From assembly GCF_013214175.1 (NCBI RefSeq), contig NZ_JABSPA010000002.1, positions 496,001 through 560,000 on the forward strand: DNA of 64,000 nucleotides, given 5' to 3'. Shown one piece after another: positions 1-9,268 of this stretch (its first letter is position 1; every line of letters starts with the position of its first letter). This DNA is from Colwellia sp. GTDB lineage: Bacteria > Pseudomonadota > Gammaproteobacteria > Enterobacterales > Alteromonadaceae. The notes below the pieces were generated by a model that worked only from the letters and a program-made list of their open reading frames with translations, had not been told where the DNA came from and searched no databases. Both the position numbers and the translations under genes were made by a program.

Positions 1-2
1 TA

Positions 3-1415
3 TTAAAATTGGAAGTAGATAAACTCATTACTTGGTTCTCCTATTAATAAACAAATGGCTTGGCCTAAAATAATTAGCAACCAAAACTGCCAGTTTTTCT
101 TTTCCAATTTATCTGCTGACTTAATGACAAAGTAGTCCATCACATGCATCAATAATACCCACACCGACGTTAAGATAAATATGCTCCAGGCATTAGCACC
201 TAACTGACTCGCGCTACCAAAAGTATGTAAATTACCAATAATGATTATTGCGCTATTTATGTCGATTGCTCTAAAAAACACCCAACCAATAAGAATTAAA
301 TAGAAGGTTACCGCCCACTTAACGAAGCTGACAGCTAAGGTATTGCTGCGATTAAAACGGCTGAATATCTGCAAGTTAGCAAGGTAATGGGTAAGGGTAA
401 TAATTGCGCCATGAAATGCGCCCCAAGCAACAAATGTCCATGCAGCGCCATGCCATAAACCACCTAATAACATGGTTAAAAATACATTACGGGTACGATT
501 ATTATTTCTATTGCCACCTAAGGAGATGTATAAATAATCCTTCAACCAGCTCGATAAGGAAATATGCCATCTACGCCAGAAATCGACCGGAGATTTAGCA
601 AAGTAAGGTACTCTAAAGTTAAGCGGAATATTAAAACCGAGCAAAATAGCTAAGCCAATGGCCATATCGGTATAACCGGAAAAATCACCATAGATTTGCC
701 CAGCAAATGCCAGCACACCAGTCCACATTTCTAAGGTGCTTAATGACTCTTGCGCAGCAAAAGCTTTATCTGCTGGAATAGCGAGAATATCGGCACCAGT
801 TTTTTTGATTAAACCGACAGTAATTAATAAAAAGCCATGTTTTGCTTCTAGCCATTTCGGCATAGATATCACGTGCATCTGTGGCAAGATATGTTTGGCT
901 CTAAGAATAGGGCCGGCAACTAATTGCGGGAAAAAAGACAAGGCGGCGACAAATTCAACTAGGCCTTTACGGGGTTTCATATCACCACGGTACACATCTA
1001 TGGTGTAACTCATACTTTGGAAAGTATAAAAAGAAATACCCACAGGTAGCACCCAAGAAAGAGTGGTAAATGAGGCTTGATAGCCCAGTACTGATAATAA
1101 ATCGGCAACAGAAGCTATGGCAAAATCTGCATATTTAAAGGTGGCTAAAATGCCTAAATTGAGTACCAGCGATAAGGTTAGCCAACCTTTTTTGTTGCCT
1201 TGACTCGATGAGTTGAAAATAGCTTGAGCAATAAAATAATCGGCAATACCACTACCCACTAATAACGGAATAAAGCTGTAATTCCAGCCGCCGTAAAAGA
1301 TCAAGCTACTGACTAACAACAGGTAAACTTTAGGGGTTTGTTTTAAAAAGGCGAAGCCATAAAACAAAATAAAAATGCAAAAGAACCAAAAGAATATCGG
1401 AGTATTAAATATCAT
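3..1415 (-). CDS. MBOAT-family membrane O-acyltransferase (AlgI/DltB-like)
   Basis: This 470-residue protein is hydrophobic throughout, with about ten membrane segments. It has the hallmarks of the MBOAT family: GDFSGYTDMAIG near residue 243, FWRRWHISLSSW near 279-290, and WHGAAW with the invariant His322. Family members such as AlgI pass acetyl groups across the inner membrane to extracytoplasmic polysaccharides, so O-acetylation of an exopolysaccharide is the likely role. An AlgJ/AlgX-like partner would be expected next, but the gene's 3' end is at the window edge. The stop codon is at positions 3-5, so the gene is complete. The 236 bp between this start and the M56 gene hold nothing I recognise. 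The family is certain, the substrate is not. Confidence 0.88.
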   Translation of the reverse strand: MIFNTPIFFWFFCIFILFYGFAFLKQTPKVYLLLVSSLIFYGGWNYSFIPLLVGSGIADYFIAQAIFNSSSQGNKKGWLTLSLVLNLGILATFKYADFAIASVADLLSVLGYQASFTTLSWVLPVGISFYTFQSMSYTIDVYRGDMKPRKGLVEFVAALSFFPQLVAGPILRAKHILPQMHVISMPKWLEAKHGFLLITVGLIKKTGADILAIPADKAFAAQESLSTLEMWTGVLAFAGQIYGDFSGYTDMAIGLAILLGFNIPLNFRVPYFAKSPVDFWRRWHISLSSWLKDYLYISLGGNRNNNRTRNVFLTMLLGGLWHGAAWTFVAWGAFHGAIITLTHYLANLQIFSRFNRSNTLAVSFVKWAVTFYLILIGWVFFRAIDINSAIIIIGNLHTFGSASQLGANAWSIFILTSVWVLLMHVMDYFVIKSADKLEKKNWQFWLLIILGQAICLLIGEPSNEFIYFQF

Positions 1416-1651
1416 TGTGACCTCCTATTCTCTGCTCTACAGCGCGTTTGTTAAGTAATAAATTCATGTTGTGCTCTTTTTTAAAGACGAGTCTATCGAG
1501 CCTAAGGCCTAACATTTTTAAAATGATTGGCGTGGATTAGGAAAAGTACGTAGCTCGTCTTTACGTTAAATGCTTATGTGGCTTTGAGTTCTATCGTCTC
1601 AATTTATATGAAGTGACTTCGGGCAATGTGGTTAGCATTGATATGGAAAAC

Positions 1652-3211
1652 TTATTCAATGGCACCGTTTTCAATAAGGTAGCTAGTTATTTCGCTGATA
1701 CGTGACATGTTTAGTGGTGAACGAATTTTAAGACCGTCAGATAAACCTGTTTTTACCGATAAGTTAACATCAGCACCTTGATTAACAAGTAACTGAGTCA
1801 TCTCAAAATACCCTCTTCTGGTTGCATTGATTAACGGTGTTTCATCACCTCTTACGATGCCATTTATATCTGCGCCATTATCAATAAGTAATTGCGCTAG
1901 GGCTATATTGTTAGTCATGGCTGCGGTAATTAATGGGTTACCATCACCCCGTGATGATTGGTTAACATTGGCGCCTAAATCAATGAGTGCTTGCACCATT
2001 TCACGGTTATCTTGTTTGACGGCAATAATTAACGCTGTGCCATCACCAATCGCTGGCGTATTAATATCAACACCTTGGTTTTGCATTTGCTCAATGGTGG
2101 CAATATCATTTTTCATTACCGCAGCAATCAATTGCTCACCTTGTACCGATGGCAGTAATGAATAATGTTGAGCATTTTGTCGTGTATCACTGATGCTAAT
2201 TTTTGGTACAAATGCCTGTGAAACTTTAATCGTCAGTACTGATAAACCTAGGCATACAGCAATAATTGTTAACATGCTTGGCGTTTTCAGTTTTTTACTT
2301 TTAAGTACAGTGCTAATACGATTGTTCAATTCTTTCTTCTGGCTAAATAATCCCATGGCTAATACGCTCCGTTGTTGGGTAATCATTAATTTTGCACAAT
2401 CAATCAGTGATTGGGCATATTGTTTGTTATTGTTCAGTTGTTTTACCGCTCGTAAATCACAAGCTAATTCTCTATCGATATGAATTTTGTTATTGAGTAA
2501 GCGAATCACCGGGCTCCACCAAAACACCACGGCAATAAACTCTTGAAAATGGCTAAACCAAATGTCATTACGCTGAATATGAGCAAGTTCGTGCAATACT
2601 ATCGGGGCTAATTGTTCGCTGCTTAATTGCTGCATCATGTTTTCAGGTAAAATGATTCTAGGGCTAGTTAAACCCACCACCATAGGCGAGTTAATTTGGC
2701 TAGCGCTGAAAATTTTAATATCAGTCTTAGACACGAGTGCTTGGATACTTTTTTTCTCAACGGGCTTGCTCATTTTGATTAACTTTCGAGTCCGTAAAAA
2801 TGAACCGAAAACCATTAAGCTACGCCATAAGCTGCCGATAAACCAAACCACAACCAGTGCCGTTAATATTCCACTAAATTGAAAAACAATTTCACTGGGC
2901 ATGTGCCATAAAGCTTGCTCCTGTAATGGCATAACAACATTTTCTAAGTTCGGTTGAGCTGCACTTGCATCAACTACTGTATTTGATTTTGTCGATGCAG
3001 GCTTGGCCGCAATAGGTAATGCTGACGTGGTTGAAAGTAATGTTATAGGCACTAAAGTTGAGGTGATAAAGGCAGTCATTAATACCCAACTACGCATTTC
3101 TGCACTGGTTTTTAGTACCTTACCTAGCACTAAAAGAATCAGTATCAGCAAGCCACCAATAACAATATGGTGTAATGCTAATGTGGTTAACAATGTGTAT
3201 TGAGCAATCAT
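1652..3211 (-). CDS. BlaR1-like M56 metallopeptidase with C-terminal ankyrin repeats
   Basis: This 519-residue protein has an N-terminal membrane region (helices near 10-35, 40-60 and 110-135) and a zinc-protease core with HELAH at 207-211 and downstream HIDRELACD (Glu248). These are the M56 ligands of BlaR1/MecR1 sensors. After a further helix near 310-330, the BlaR1 penicillin-binding sensor is absent. About five ankyrin repeats fill residues 355-519 instead. It lies 74 bp downstream of a BlaI-type repressor on the same strand, so the pair probably works as signal-induced proteolysis relieving repression. Because the ankyrins follow the last helix, they may be periplasmic or cytoplasmic depending on topology. 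What is sensed is unknown; beta-lactam sensing is not supported, as no sensor domain or beta-lactamase is present. Confidence 0.85.
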   Translation of the reverse strand: MIAQYTLLTTLALHHIVIGGLLILILLVLGKVLKTSAEMRSWVLMTAFITSTLVPITLLSTTSALPIAAKPASTKSNTVVDASAAQPNLENVVMPLQEQALWHMPSEIVFQFSGILTALVVVWFIGSLWRSLMVFGSFLRTRKLIKMSKPVEKKSIQALVSKTDIKIFSASQINSPMVVGLTSPRIILPENMMQQLSSEQLAPIVLHELAHIQRNDIWFSHFQEFIAVVFWWSPVIRLLNNKIHIDRELACDLRAVKQLNNNKQYAQSLIDCAKLMITQQRSVLAMGLFSQKKELNNRISTVLKSKKLKTPSMLTIIAVCLGLSVLTIKVSQAFVPKISISDTRQNAQHYSLLPSVQGEQLIAAVMKNDIATIEQMQNQGVDINTPAIGDGTALIIAVKQDNREMVQALIDLGANVNQSSRGDGNPLITAAMTNNIALAQLLIDNGADINGIVRGDETPLINATRRGYFEMTQLLVNQGADVNLSVKTGLSDGLKIRSPLNMSRISEITSYLIENGAIE

Positions 3212-3285
3212 AGTGACGTACCTTTATCTTTTATTTTCTATCTTTATTTTCTATTTTTTATCTACAGCGAAAAGTCTCAATGCAG

Positions 3286-3666
3286 CTAATCGTCGGCGCG
3301 ATCAATTTGTTTTTGCAATGCCGCTAAGTCATCCAATTCAATATCTGTTTCTTCCATTAAATGTTGCGCCAGTACTTCGGGTGAACCACCAAAGAACTTA
3401 TTGAGCAGAGAAGTCAGTGCGCCTTTTCGGGCATCTTTCTGCGTGATTTTAGGGGTATAAATAAAAGCCTTACCTTCTTTATGAAAATCGGCGTAACCTT
3501 TGTCCGCTAAAATTTTACACATGGTTTGCACCGTGGTGTAAGCAGTGGTTTTTTGTTCACTGAGTATATCGGCGATTTCTCTAACCGAGGCTTGCTCCTT
3601 CTGCCAAAGAATTTCCATAATGCTTTGTTCACTGTCAGTGAGTTGGGTTGATTTTTTACGAGCCAT
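3286..3666 (-). CDS. BlaI/MecI-type winged-helix repressor
   Basis: The 126-residue protein matches the BlaI/MecI/CopY family in length and layout. An N-terminal winged helix (residues about 8-75, LTDSEQSIMEILW through a TVQTM recognition region) precedes a C-terminal dimerisation part. It is the first gene of a unit with the M56 peptidase. The ATG is preceded by AGGAAG at good spacing. Two identical palindromes and a strong promoter lie immediately upstream, which indicates autoregulation. In this family the M56 partner triggers cleavage of the repressor. Targets outside this locus are unknown. Confidence 0.9.
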   Translation of the reverse strand: MARKKSTQLTDSEQSIMEILWQKEQASVREIADILSEQKTTAYTTVQTMCKILADKGYADFHKEGKAFIYTPKITQKDARKGALTSLLNKFFGGSPEVLAQHLMEETDIELDDLAALQKQIDRADD

Positions 3667-3676
3667 TTTTCTTCCT

Positions 3677-3740
3677 ACTAATTAATTAGTTTTAAATACT
3701 ATAGCGGCTGGTTAATTTTTTATCAACTAATTAATTAGTT
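3677..3740 (-). promoter_or_regulatory. blaI promoter flanked by two palindromic operators
   Basis: On the minus strand, TTGATA (3726-3721) and TATAGT (3703-3698) are separated by 17 bp, a near-consensus sigma-70 promoter. A 14-bp perfect palindrome, ACTAATTAATTAGT, occurs at 3726-3739, touching the -35 box, and again at 3677-3690, just downstream of the -10 and 11 bp before the blaI ATG. The centres are 49 bp apart. A repressor on both sites would enclose the promoter. Binding by the adjacent BlaI protein is inferred from position. Confidence 0.8.
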
Positions 3741-3874
3741 TTTAGGTTTTTTTGAGGGGAGTTGTAATAATAAGGGGGTGAGGAAATAGTTATTAGTGAG
3801 CTGTAACGCTACCTGACACAAGCTTATTGAAGTGGCTTGGCTATAGATAAAGTCTGGCGTGGGCATTGGAAAAG

Positions 3875-3912
3875 TTAGCGTTCGGTTGATCTTTAGATCT
3901 TCTGAACGCTAA
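3875..3912 (-). terminator. Hairpin just downstream of mltC
   Basis: A 9-bp perfect stem (TTAGCGTTC with GAACGCTAA) encloses a further GATCT/AGATC stem, starting 10 bp after the mltC stop. No clear U tract follows on the minus strand, so it may be an RNA-stabilising hairpin or a Rho-dependent end rather than a classical terminator. Confidence 0.45.
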
Positions 3913-3922
3913 GTTGAGCATT

Positions 3923-5086
3923 TTATAAATACGTTTTTTCAGCCTTAGTTACCTTCTCCAAATAATGACGAGACTCGGCTTTGGGGTGTTTCTTGGTCAG
4001 TAAATAATATACATCTCTAGATGACTTCGTATTGAGTATTTTCATCGCAGTTTTACGATTACCATGAAAGGTTTTTAATACATTTCCGGCACCGCCATTG
4101 TAAGCCGAAATAATTGAATAATGGCGACTGGTTGTATTTGTCACATCTTTCAAATAATTATTATTGAGAATGTGTAAATAGGCTGAGCCAATATCAATAT
4201 TAAACGCCGGATCAAATAGTTGCTGTTTGGTTGGCATGCCTTTTTTCTTTTTTATACGTTGAAAAACATCGGCTCCGGCTGTTGTAGGTACTACCTGCAT
4301 TAAGCCGTAGGCATTCGCTGTACTTACAGCAAATGGGTTAAAGCTGCTTTCGGTTTCAATTATGCCGTATATCAGTTGTGGTGATATTTGATAACGTTTA
4401 GCCGCTGCAAGTACATATTTACTGTATTTTTGTTCACGTAAATGTTGATGCTTTTCAACCATCTTAATTTTAACAGCATAAATTTGTTTTTCATTTTTAC
4501 TGTATTTCTGTAGGTTGAATTCGGTTAAGTGGTTGGCGAATCGATTGGCGCGCCATTGATATTCAATGGGTTTATTGTCGCGGTCAACTACCTGCTGGTA
4601 CAAATAAGGTTTGCCTGATAGTTGTGGTGCGTCGCTTGAAAATATGTCCGTTTTTCGAGGATCGGATGTCGATAATAAGGTAGTGACTATGGCACTTTGT
4701 AAGTTTTCCAACGTTTTAACTTGCGACTTATCAGCTAACGTTTCGATTAAAATGATGCCTTTTTCAAAATCAACAATTGCTCGTGCTTTGTAGTTATTAG
4801 TGTATTTAACCAGTTTTTTATTGTTAGGAATTTGCGGATTATCTTCGCCCCACACATCGCCGATATGTTTACTCAATTCATCGAGCAAATATTTGATGTC
4901 ATTGAGATCTTGTTGAATCAGCTTATTAGTTTTAACTGCTTGATCAGCAATAGTAATGAGATCAGTATCGTCAGAATTTATTTGCTTAATCAAGGTTTCA
5001 ACACTACGGATTGAGGCGAATTTTGGGGTACTTTTACAACTGGTTAAAATCATAATTATAAGTAACAACAGCATTTTTTTAAACAT
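3923..5086 (-). CDS. mltC: Membrane-bound lytic murein transglycosylase C
   Basis: This 387-residue lipoprotein has a lipobox ending LTSC at Cys17. It has an MltC-type N-terminal domain (residues about 30-190, including RAIVDFEKG and SSDAP) and a C-terminal SLT domain. The SLT core is at 240-265, with catalytic Glu246 in ETESSFNP and the GLMQVVP motif. MltC cleaves peptidoglycan glycan strands to 1,6-anhydromuropeptides at the inner face of the outer membrane. The length is close to the family's 350-390 residues. It stands alone here, not next to mutY/yggX as in enterobacteria. Confidence 0.92.
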   Translation of the reverse strand: MFKKMLLLLIIMILTSCKSTPKFASIRSVETLIKQINSDDTDLITIADQAVKTNKLIQQDLNDIKYLLDELSKHIGDVWGEDNPQIPNNKKLVKYTNNYKARAIVDFEKGIILIETLADKSQVKTLENLQSAIVTTLLSTSDPRKTDIFSSDAPQLSGKPYLYQQVVDRDNKPIEYQWRANRFANHLTEFNLQKYSKNEKQIYAVKIKMVEKHQHLREQKYSKYVLAAAKRYQISPQLIYGIIETESSFNPFAVSTANAYGLMQVVPTTAGADVFQRIKKKKGMPTKQQLFDPAFNIDIGSAYLHILNNNYLKDVTNTTSRHYSIISAYNGGAGNVLKTFHGNRKTAMKILNTKSSRDVYYLLTKKHPKAESRHYLEKVTKAEKTYL

Positions 5087-5489
5087 TAAACGGCGACCTT
5101 TAATTTATTTACTGCTCATACAACATTGTATAGATTCATCGGTAAAAAATACAAGCGCGGTAACAGAATAAGGCTAATTTTTTTACGTGTCAGAGCTATG
5201 ACTATTTGATATTCAATTAATAAGGTTCGCTTTTTTATTAAGTGAACAGTAAGTGACCATTAGGTGAGGTTATTTTTAGCAAGTCAACCGTAAAAATTGC
5301 GGGACTTATCCCAAATTAATGTTCATATATTTTCTAATGAATTATTCTTGTCATATTACTGAGACGTACTCATAAGATACAGTTAGGCCATTTATTTTAG
5401 TATAAAGGGAGTGTCATTTTTTTTTACACTTTGAGCTATGTAACGAGATTAAAAGGAATAAACACTTAAATAACAAGTGGATATATATA
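5087..5489. other. Intergenic region between mltC and the PEP-CTERM gene
   Basis: About 400 AT-rich bases separate the two divergent genes. I see no convincing gene here. The side nearest mltC must carry its promoter, but no clean -35/-10 pair stands out. A homopolymer T run occurs near 5417-5425. The right edge leads into the sigma-54 site. Confidence 0.5.
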
Positions 5490-5504
5490 TGGCTCAAATA
5501 TTGC
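5490..5504 (+). promoter_or_regulatory. Sigma-54 (RpoN) promoter for the PEP-CTERM gene
   Basis: TGGCTCAAATATTGC matches the -24/-12 consensus TGGCAC-N5-TTGC, with GG and GC at the required spacing. The predicted transcript start near 5516 leaves a leader of about 36 nt before the ATG at 5552. Sigma-54 control of PEP-CTERM genes through PrsK/PrsR is known in exopolysaccharide-producing bacteria. A PrsR-type activator is not encoded in this window. Confidence 0.65.
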
Positions 5505-5551
5505 CTAGATTGTGCTAATTGATTTTTAATTTGAAAAATATGGAGATAAAA

Positions 5552-6172
5552 ATGAAATCGTGTTTAGTTGCTTTGTTATTTGTATTTACTGGAATGGCAC
5601 ATGCTACAGTTATTCCATTTGGCGTGGAAAATGATTATAGCAAAACTCAAACGCTTAGTGATGGTTGGAGTATTGTTTACCAAGGTGGTTACGGAACAAC
5701 TTTTGATTTGAATACTTTAATCAGCGGATTGGATTCTAACGTATCAGTTGCTTTAGCTGGAGCTACTTCTGATGGCGCAATTAACTTTGATGTTTTTGCA
5801 GCTACAACTGCAGGCATATTAAATTCAATTACAGGTAAGAATGCTACTATTTTTGATAATGGAGCTTTTTGGTACCATAATGATTTATCTGTAGGCTTCA
5901 GTAATGTAAGTACTATTACTCAAGGTCAGGCAGATACATTCAATTCTAGTAACCGCGCAGCATTATCATGGCATACGATCTCTAGTGACAACAATACTAC
6001 CAGATACGGCGGATGGCGTAGTGGCTCAAATACGGGACTGAATTCTAACAATATATTTCAACGGTATGTTTTAATTGGCACTCCAGTTGAAGTTCCAGAG
6101 CCAACATCATTAGTATTACTTGGTCTTAGTTTAGTAGGACTTAGCTTTGCAAGAAAAAATAAAGCTAAGTAG
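5552..6172 (+). CDS. PEP-CTERM sorting-domain exported protein
   Basis: The 206-residue product has a signal peptide (MKSCLVALLFVFTGMAHA), an all-beta secreted body I cannot assign, and a C-terminal VPEPTSLVLLGLSLVGL helix followed by basic residues. That is the PEP-CTERM signal recognised by exosortase, which anchors or releases proteins at the surface together with exopolysaccharide. The start at 5552 is chosen because GGAG lies 6 nt upstream; an in-frame TTG at 5519 would put extra residues before the signal peptide. It is monocistronic, with a sigma-54 promoter before it and a terminator after it. The exosortase is elsewhere. Confidence 0.9.
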   Translation: MKSCLVALLFVFTGMAHATVIPFGVENDYSKTQTLSDGWSIVYQGGYGTTFDLNTLISGLDSNVSVALAGATSDGAINFDVFAATTAGILNSITGKNATIFDNGAFWYHNDLSVGFSNVSTITQGQADTFNSSNRAALSWHTISSDNNTTRYGGWRSGSNTGLNSNNIFQRYVLIGTPVEVPEPTSLVLLGLSLVGLSFARKNKAK

Positions 6173-6197
6173 TTAAAAGTAACAGCTTGGTAGAAAA

Positions 6198-6223
6198 AGT
6201 CTCGATTGTATCGGGACTTTTTT
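6198..6223 (+). terminator. Rho-independent terminator after the PEP-CTERM gene
   Basis: A 9-bp stem (AGTCTCGAT with ATCGGGACT, one G-U pair) with a 3-nt loop is followed by a run of T. It lies 25 bp after the stop codon. Confidence 0.85.
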
Positions 6224-6359
6224 ATGTCTAACACAATATACACTGGGACAAATTAAGACTGATTTCCTATTGTCACGAAATTTCAACTTTCAATTATTTA
6301 GCCTCATTGATAGAAAATCTACTCCGAATCAACTTTTATCGTCATTTGTTAAGGTTTAA

Positions 6360-7775
6360 TTATTTATAGACCAATGGCAATGTAATGGTCGCAATTGCAC
6401 CCGTTGAATTAGCTTTTTCGTTCACATCAGCTATGCCAGCTAAATCCGTGCGATTAGTCAGAGTTAGTTCGCCTTGATGATTCGATATTATTTGTCTGCT
6501 TAGCGCTAAACCAATGCCCGAACCTGTCTCTTTAGTGGTATAAAATGGCACAAATAAATTGGCGCTATTAGCGATGCCACAGCCTTGATCTAGCACCTTA
6601 ATAATTACTTGCTGCTTAGTTTGGAAAACCTGTACTTCAATTGCTTGGTTTGGCTCAGGCTCCTGGTTTTGGCCTAGGTCTAGGTCTTTATTTGGCTTAG
6701 CTTTTGCAAGCTGCGCTTCTTTGCCATTTTTTATCAAATTGAGTAATACTTGCTCCAATTGGCCTTTATCGGCTTTGATCATTAGCGGGCTAGAGAGGTT
6801 AACCTTCACCTGCTGTACTAAGCTGGCAATACCCTGCAGTAGCTCAGCTAAATCGAACTGCTGATAAGTAGGTGAGGGCAGTTTGGCTAAATCGGAATAA
6901 CTATCAATAAATGCCAAGAGGTTATTACTGCGGTTATCAATAATTTTAATCGCTTGCTGACACTGCTCTGGTGTGAGATCTGGCATTTCTAATAAGTTTT
7001 GGCTCAGTGCCGAAATAGGCGTTAACGAATTACGCACTTCATGGTTGAGAATACGGATAATATTTTGCCAAGCTTGCTGCTCATTTTTTTGTAATTCTTG
7101 GCTAATATTATTGAGCATGAGTAGCTGATAATTATTGTTATTTTCTTTGAATTCACTTTGTCTGATTTGCCACTTCTTTTGTGTGTTCTGGGTATTCGAT
7201 TCATTGTTTTCATTGAAAGTCCAAAAACCATCAACTTTTTTTAGTCCTAGTTTTTGTGCTGATTTTTGTTTTAATGTTTGCCAAGGCACTGAGAATAATT
7301 GGCTTACGGCGGGGTTGGCATGTTGTAGCTGATCGTTTTTATCTAAAATAAGCACAGGTGATTCTAATTGCTCAATCAAACCATACAGTAAAAACATTTG
7401 TTGGTCATAGCGGCTTTTACTTACTTGCAAACTTTGACTTAAACTAGATAGTTCATTAAATAATTTAGCCACTATGCCCTGACTAAAAGGTGATTTAGCC
7501 CTAAGACTGTAATCTTCCATTTTTAGTGCTTCAGTTAAGCTGGTTAAGCTGTAATAGGGCGTGATAACTAATCTATAGAGCGCTATGACTATACAGGTGT
7601 AAACAATGGTAAGTACCAGACCTACCGTTGACCAGCCAAGGATGTTGAAGCCAAAGCCAATACCCACGGCAATATAGAGCAGTATTGTCGGAATCAAGCT
7701 GGCGATAATAAGCCAGCTAAAGTGATGCTCGAGGCTAACGCTTGTATTAGTGTTAGTACTAAGATTTTGAATCAA
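6360..7775 (-). CDS. Membrane sensor histidine kinase (partner of the sigma-54 activator)
   Basis: This 471-residue kinase has two membrane helices (about 20-45 and 50-72) with almost no periplasmic loop. A linker and PAS-like region (130-220) follow, then the H box LNHEVRNSLTPIS with His245. The ATPase domain has an N box (LLNLIKNGKEAQ), G1 (DQGCGIA) and G2 (GSGIGLAL). The short loop suggests membrane-embedded sensing of a lipophilic compound or envelope state. It lies 57 bp downstream of an NtrC-family regulator, presumably its cognate partner. ATPase residues about 355-375 contain a polar insert rich in Glu, Gln and Pro between the N and G1 boxes. This arrangement is common beside MacAB-like ABC exporters. 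Confidence 0.87.
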   Translation of the reverse strand: MIQNLSTNTNTSVSLEHHFSWLIIASLIPTILLYIAVGIGFGFNILGWSTVGLVLTIVYTCIVIALYRLVITPYYSLTSLTEALKMEDYSLRAKSPFSQGIVAKLFNELSSLSQSLQVSKSRYDQQMFLLYGLIEQLESPVLILDKNDQLQHANPAVSQLFSVPWQTLKQKSAQKLGLKKVDGFWTFNENNESNTQNTQKKWQIRQSEFKENNNNYQLLMLNNISQELQKNEQQAWQNIIRILNHEVRNSLTPISALSQNLLEMPDLTPEQCQQAIKIIDNRSNNLLAFIDSYSDLAKLPSPTYQQFDLAELLQGIASLVQQVKVNLSSPLMIKADKGQLEQVLLNLIKNGKEAQLAKAKPNKDLDLGQNQEPEPNQAIEVQVFQTKQQVIIKVLDQGCGIANSANLFVPFYTTKETGSGIGLALSRQIISNHQGELTLTNRTDLAGIADVNEKANSTGAIATITLPLVYK

Positions 7776-7832
7776 TTTGGTATTTCTCTAGTCATCGAAT
7801 CTAAATAAAACAGTATTTTTATTACCAGGTGC

Positions 7833-9206
7833 TTAACTACCTTTTGAGTCAATTTTATACTTCTCTAATCGTCGGTAAATCGCGTTTTTTCCTAAGCCTA
7901 ATAGCTCACCGGCTTCAACAACACGACCTTGAGTTTTTTGTAAGGCTTGCTCAATCAATTTTTGTTCAGCCTCGTCAATAGTCATAAACGGCAATGCGCC
8001 ATTACTTGTATTAGCGCCATTATTGCCTAGCGCTAGTTGATCCGTTAAACCGGTGATTTCTATTGCTAATGAATCACTTAATAAAACAGCACGTTCAATG
8101 ACATGGCTAAGCTCTCGAATATTACCCGGCCAGTCATAATCGTTTAAAGCTTGTTTGGCTTGCTCTGATAAGAACAAACCAGACTTATTATATTTCTGAT
8201 TTTTCTGCGCTAAAAAGTGCGCAGCTAAGGGTAAAATATCTTCTTTTCTTTTTCGCAGTGGCGGAATATCAAGCACTATGGTATTGATGCGATAATATAA
8301 GTCTTGGCGAAAATCGCCTTGGGCAATGGCTTGTTGAAAGTCGATATTACTGGCGGCGATTAATCTTACTTCAGCCTGTAATGTTTTGCTTGAGCCAACG
8401 GGTTCAAATTCTCCTGATTCAAGTACACGTAATAACTTAGGCTGTAAATTCAGCGGAATAGTGCCAATTTCATCGAGAAATAAAGTGCCCGATTGTGCCG
8501 CTTCAAAACGTCCCATACGATCTTTTTTTGCATCGGTAAAAGCGCCTTTGGTATGACCAAATAGCTCACTTTCAAATAGCGTTTCAGGAATGGCGCCCAT
8601 ATTCACTGTGACATAACTTTCATTATTGCGCGCCGAATGCTGATGAATAAAATTTGCCAACATACTTTTACCAGTACCATTTTCACCGGTAATTAAAATC
8701 GGTGTATCTGTTACCGCTAGCTTTTTAGCTTGAGTAAGTACTAACTGCATGGCAGCAGACTCACCAAGCATAAATACATCGTTGCTTGGACGCTGTGCTT
8801 TTAGGCGCTTGTTTTCTAACTGCACTGAGCCTAATTGAAATTGCTGTTCAATGATTCGTACTAAGCGTTGGTTTTTCCATGGTTTTTCAATGAAATCTTT
8901 TGCGCCGAGTTTAATTGCTTCAACAGCAATCTCTACCGTAGACCATGCGGTCATAACTATAACGGGAAAGTGATAATTTTTATCTTTTAAAGTTTTCAGC
9001 ATATCCAAGCCTTCCTTACCGGAGGTAGTATCGTACTGAAAATTCATATCGAGCAGCATTAAATCTACCGGCTGCTCAGCGATAACGTCAAGTGCGTGCA
9101 GAGGAGACTCGGCTTCAATGACATTAAAGCCGTAGTTTTCTAAAATAAATTTAGCAGATAGTCGTAAGTCACTTTGATCATCTACAACAATTATTGTTTT
9201 TTTCAT
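7833..9206 (-). CDS. Sigma-54-dependent NtrC-family response regulator
   Basis: The 457-residue protein has a receiver domain (1-125) with phospho-acceptor Asp53. The AAA+ domain has Walker A GENGTGKS at 174-181, the sigma-54 contact loop as GAFTDA at 221-226, and Walker B TLFLDEIG near 241-248. A Fis-type helix-turn-helix is at the C terminus (about 428-452). GAFTDA differs from the usual GAFTGA at one position, a variant found in working activators. It drives open-complex formation by RNA polymerase-sigma-54. The obvious target is the sigma-54-like site upstream of the linked HlyD/ABC genes; the PEP-CTERM promoter is a second possibility. Confidence 0.92.
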   Translation of the reverse strand: MKKTIIVVDDQSDLRLSAKFILENYGFNVIEAESPLHALDVIAEQPVDLMLLDMNFQYDTTSGKEGLDMLKTLKDKNYHFPVIVMTAWSTVEIAVEAIKLGAKDFIEKPWKNQRLVRIIEQQFQLGSVQLENKRLKAQRPSNDVFMLGESAAMQLVLTQAKKLAVTDTPILITGENGTGKSMLANFIHQHSARNNESYVTVNMGAIPETLFESELFGHTKGAFTDAKKDRMGRFEAAQSGTLFLDEIGTIPLNLQPKLLRVLESGEFEPVGSSKTLQAEVRLIAASNIDFQQAIAQGDFRQDLYYRINTIVLDIPPLRKRKEDILPLAAHFLAQKNQKYNKSGLFLSEQAKQALNDYDWPGNIRELSHVIERAVLLSDSLAIEITGLTDQLALGNNGANTSNGALPFMTIDEAEQKLIEQALQKTQGRVVEAGELLGLGKNAIYRRLEKYKIDSKGS

Positions 9207-9268
9207 TTTGTCTTTTCTTATATGAGGCTTATTTAATTTTTATTATTGTTAACTATTCTATTATCGTC

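Noticed and set aside
404-1008. Two plus-strand open frames inside the MBOAT gene
   Set aside because: They are antisense shadows of a well-supported gene, with no ribosome-binding sites.
6280-6380. Possible duplicate of the histidine kinase 3' end (shared AATTATTTA)
   Set aside because: Only 9 bases match and the protein frame does not continue, unlike the moeB, mobA and pyrB tails.
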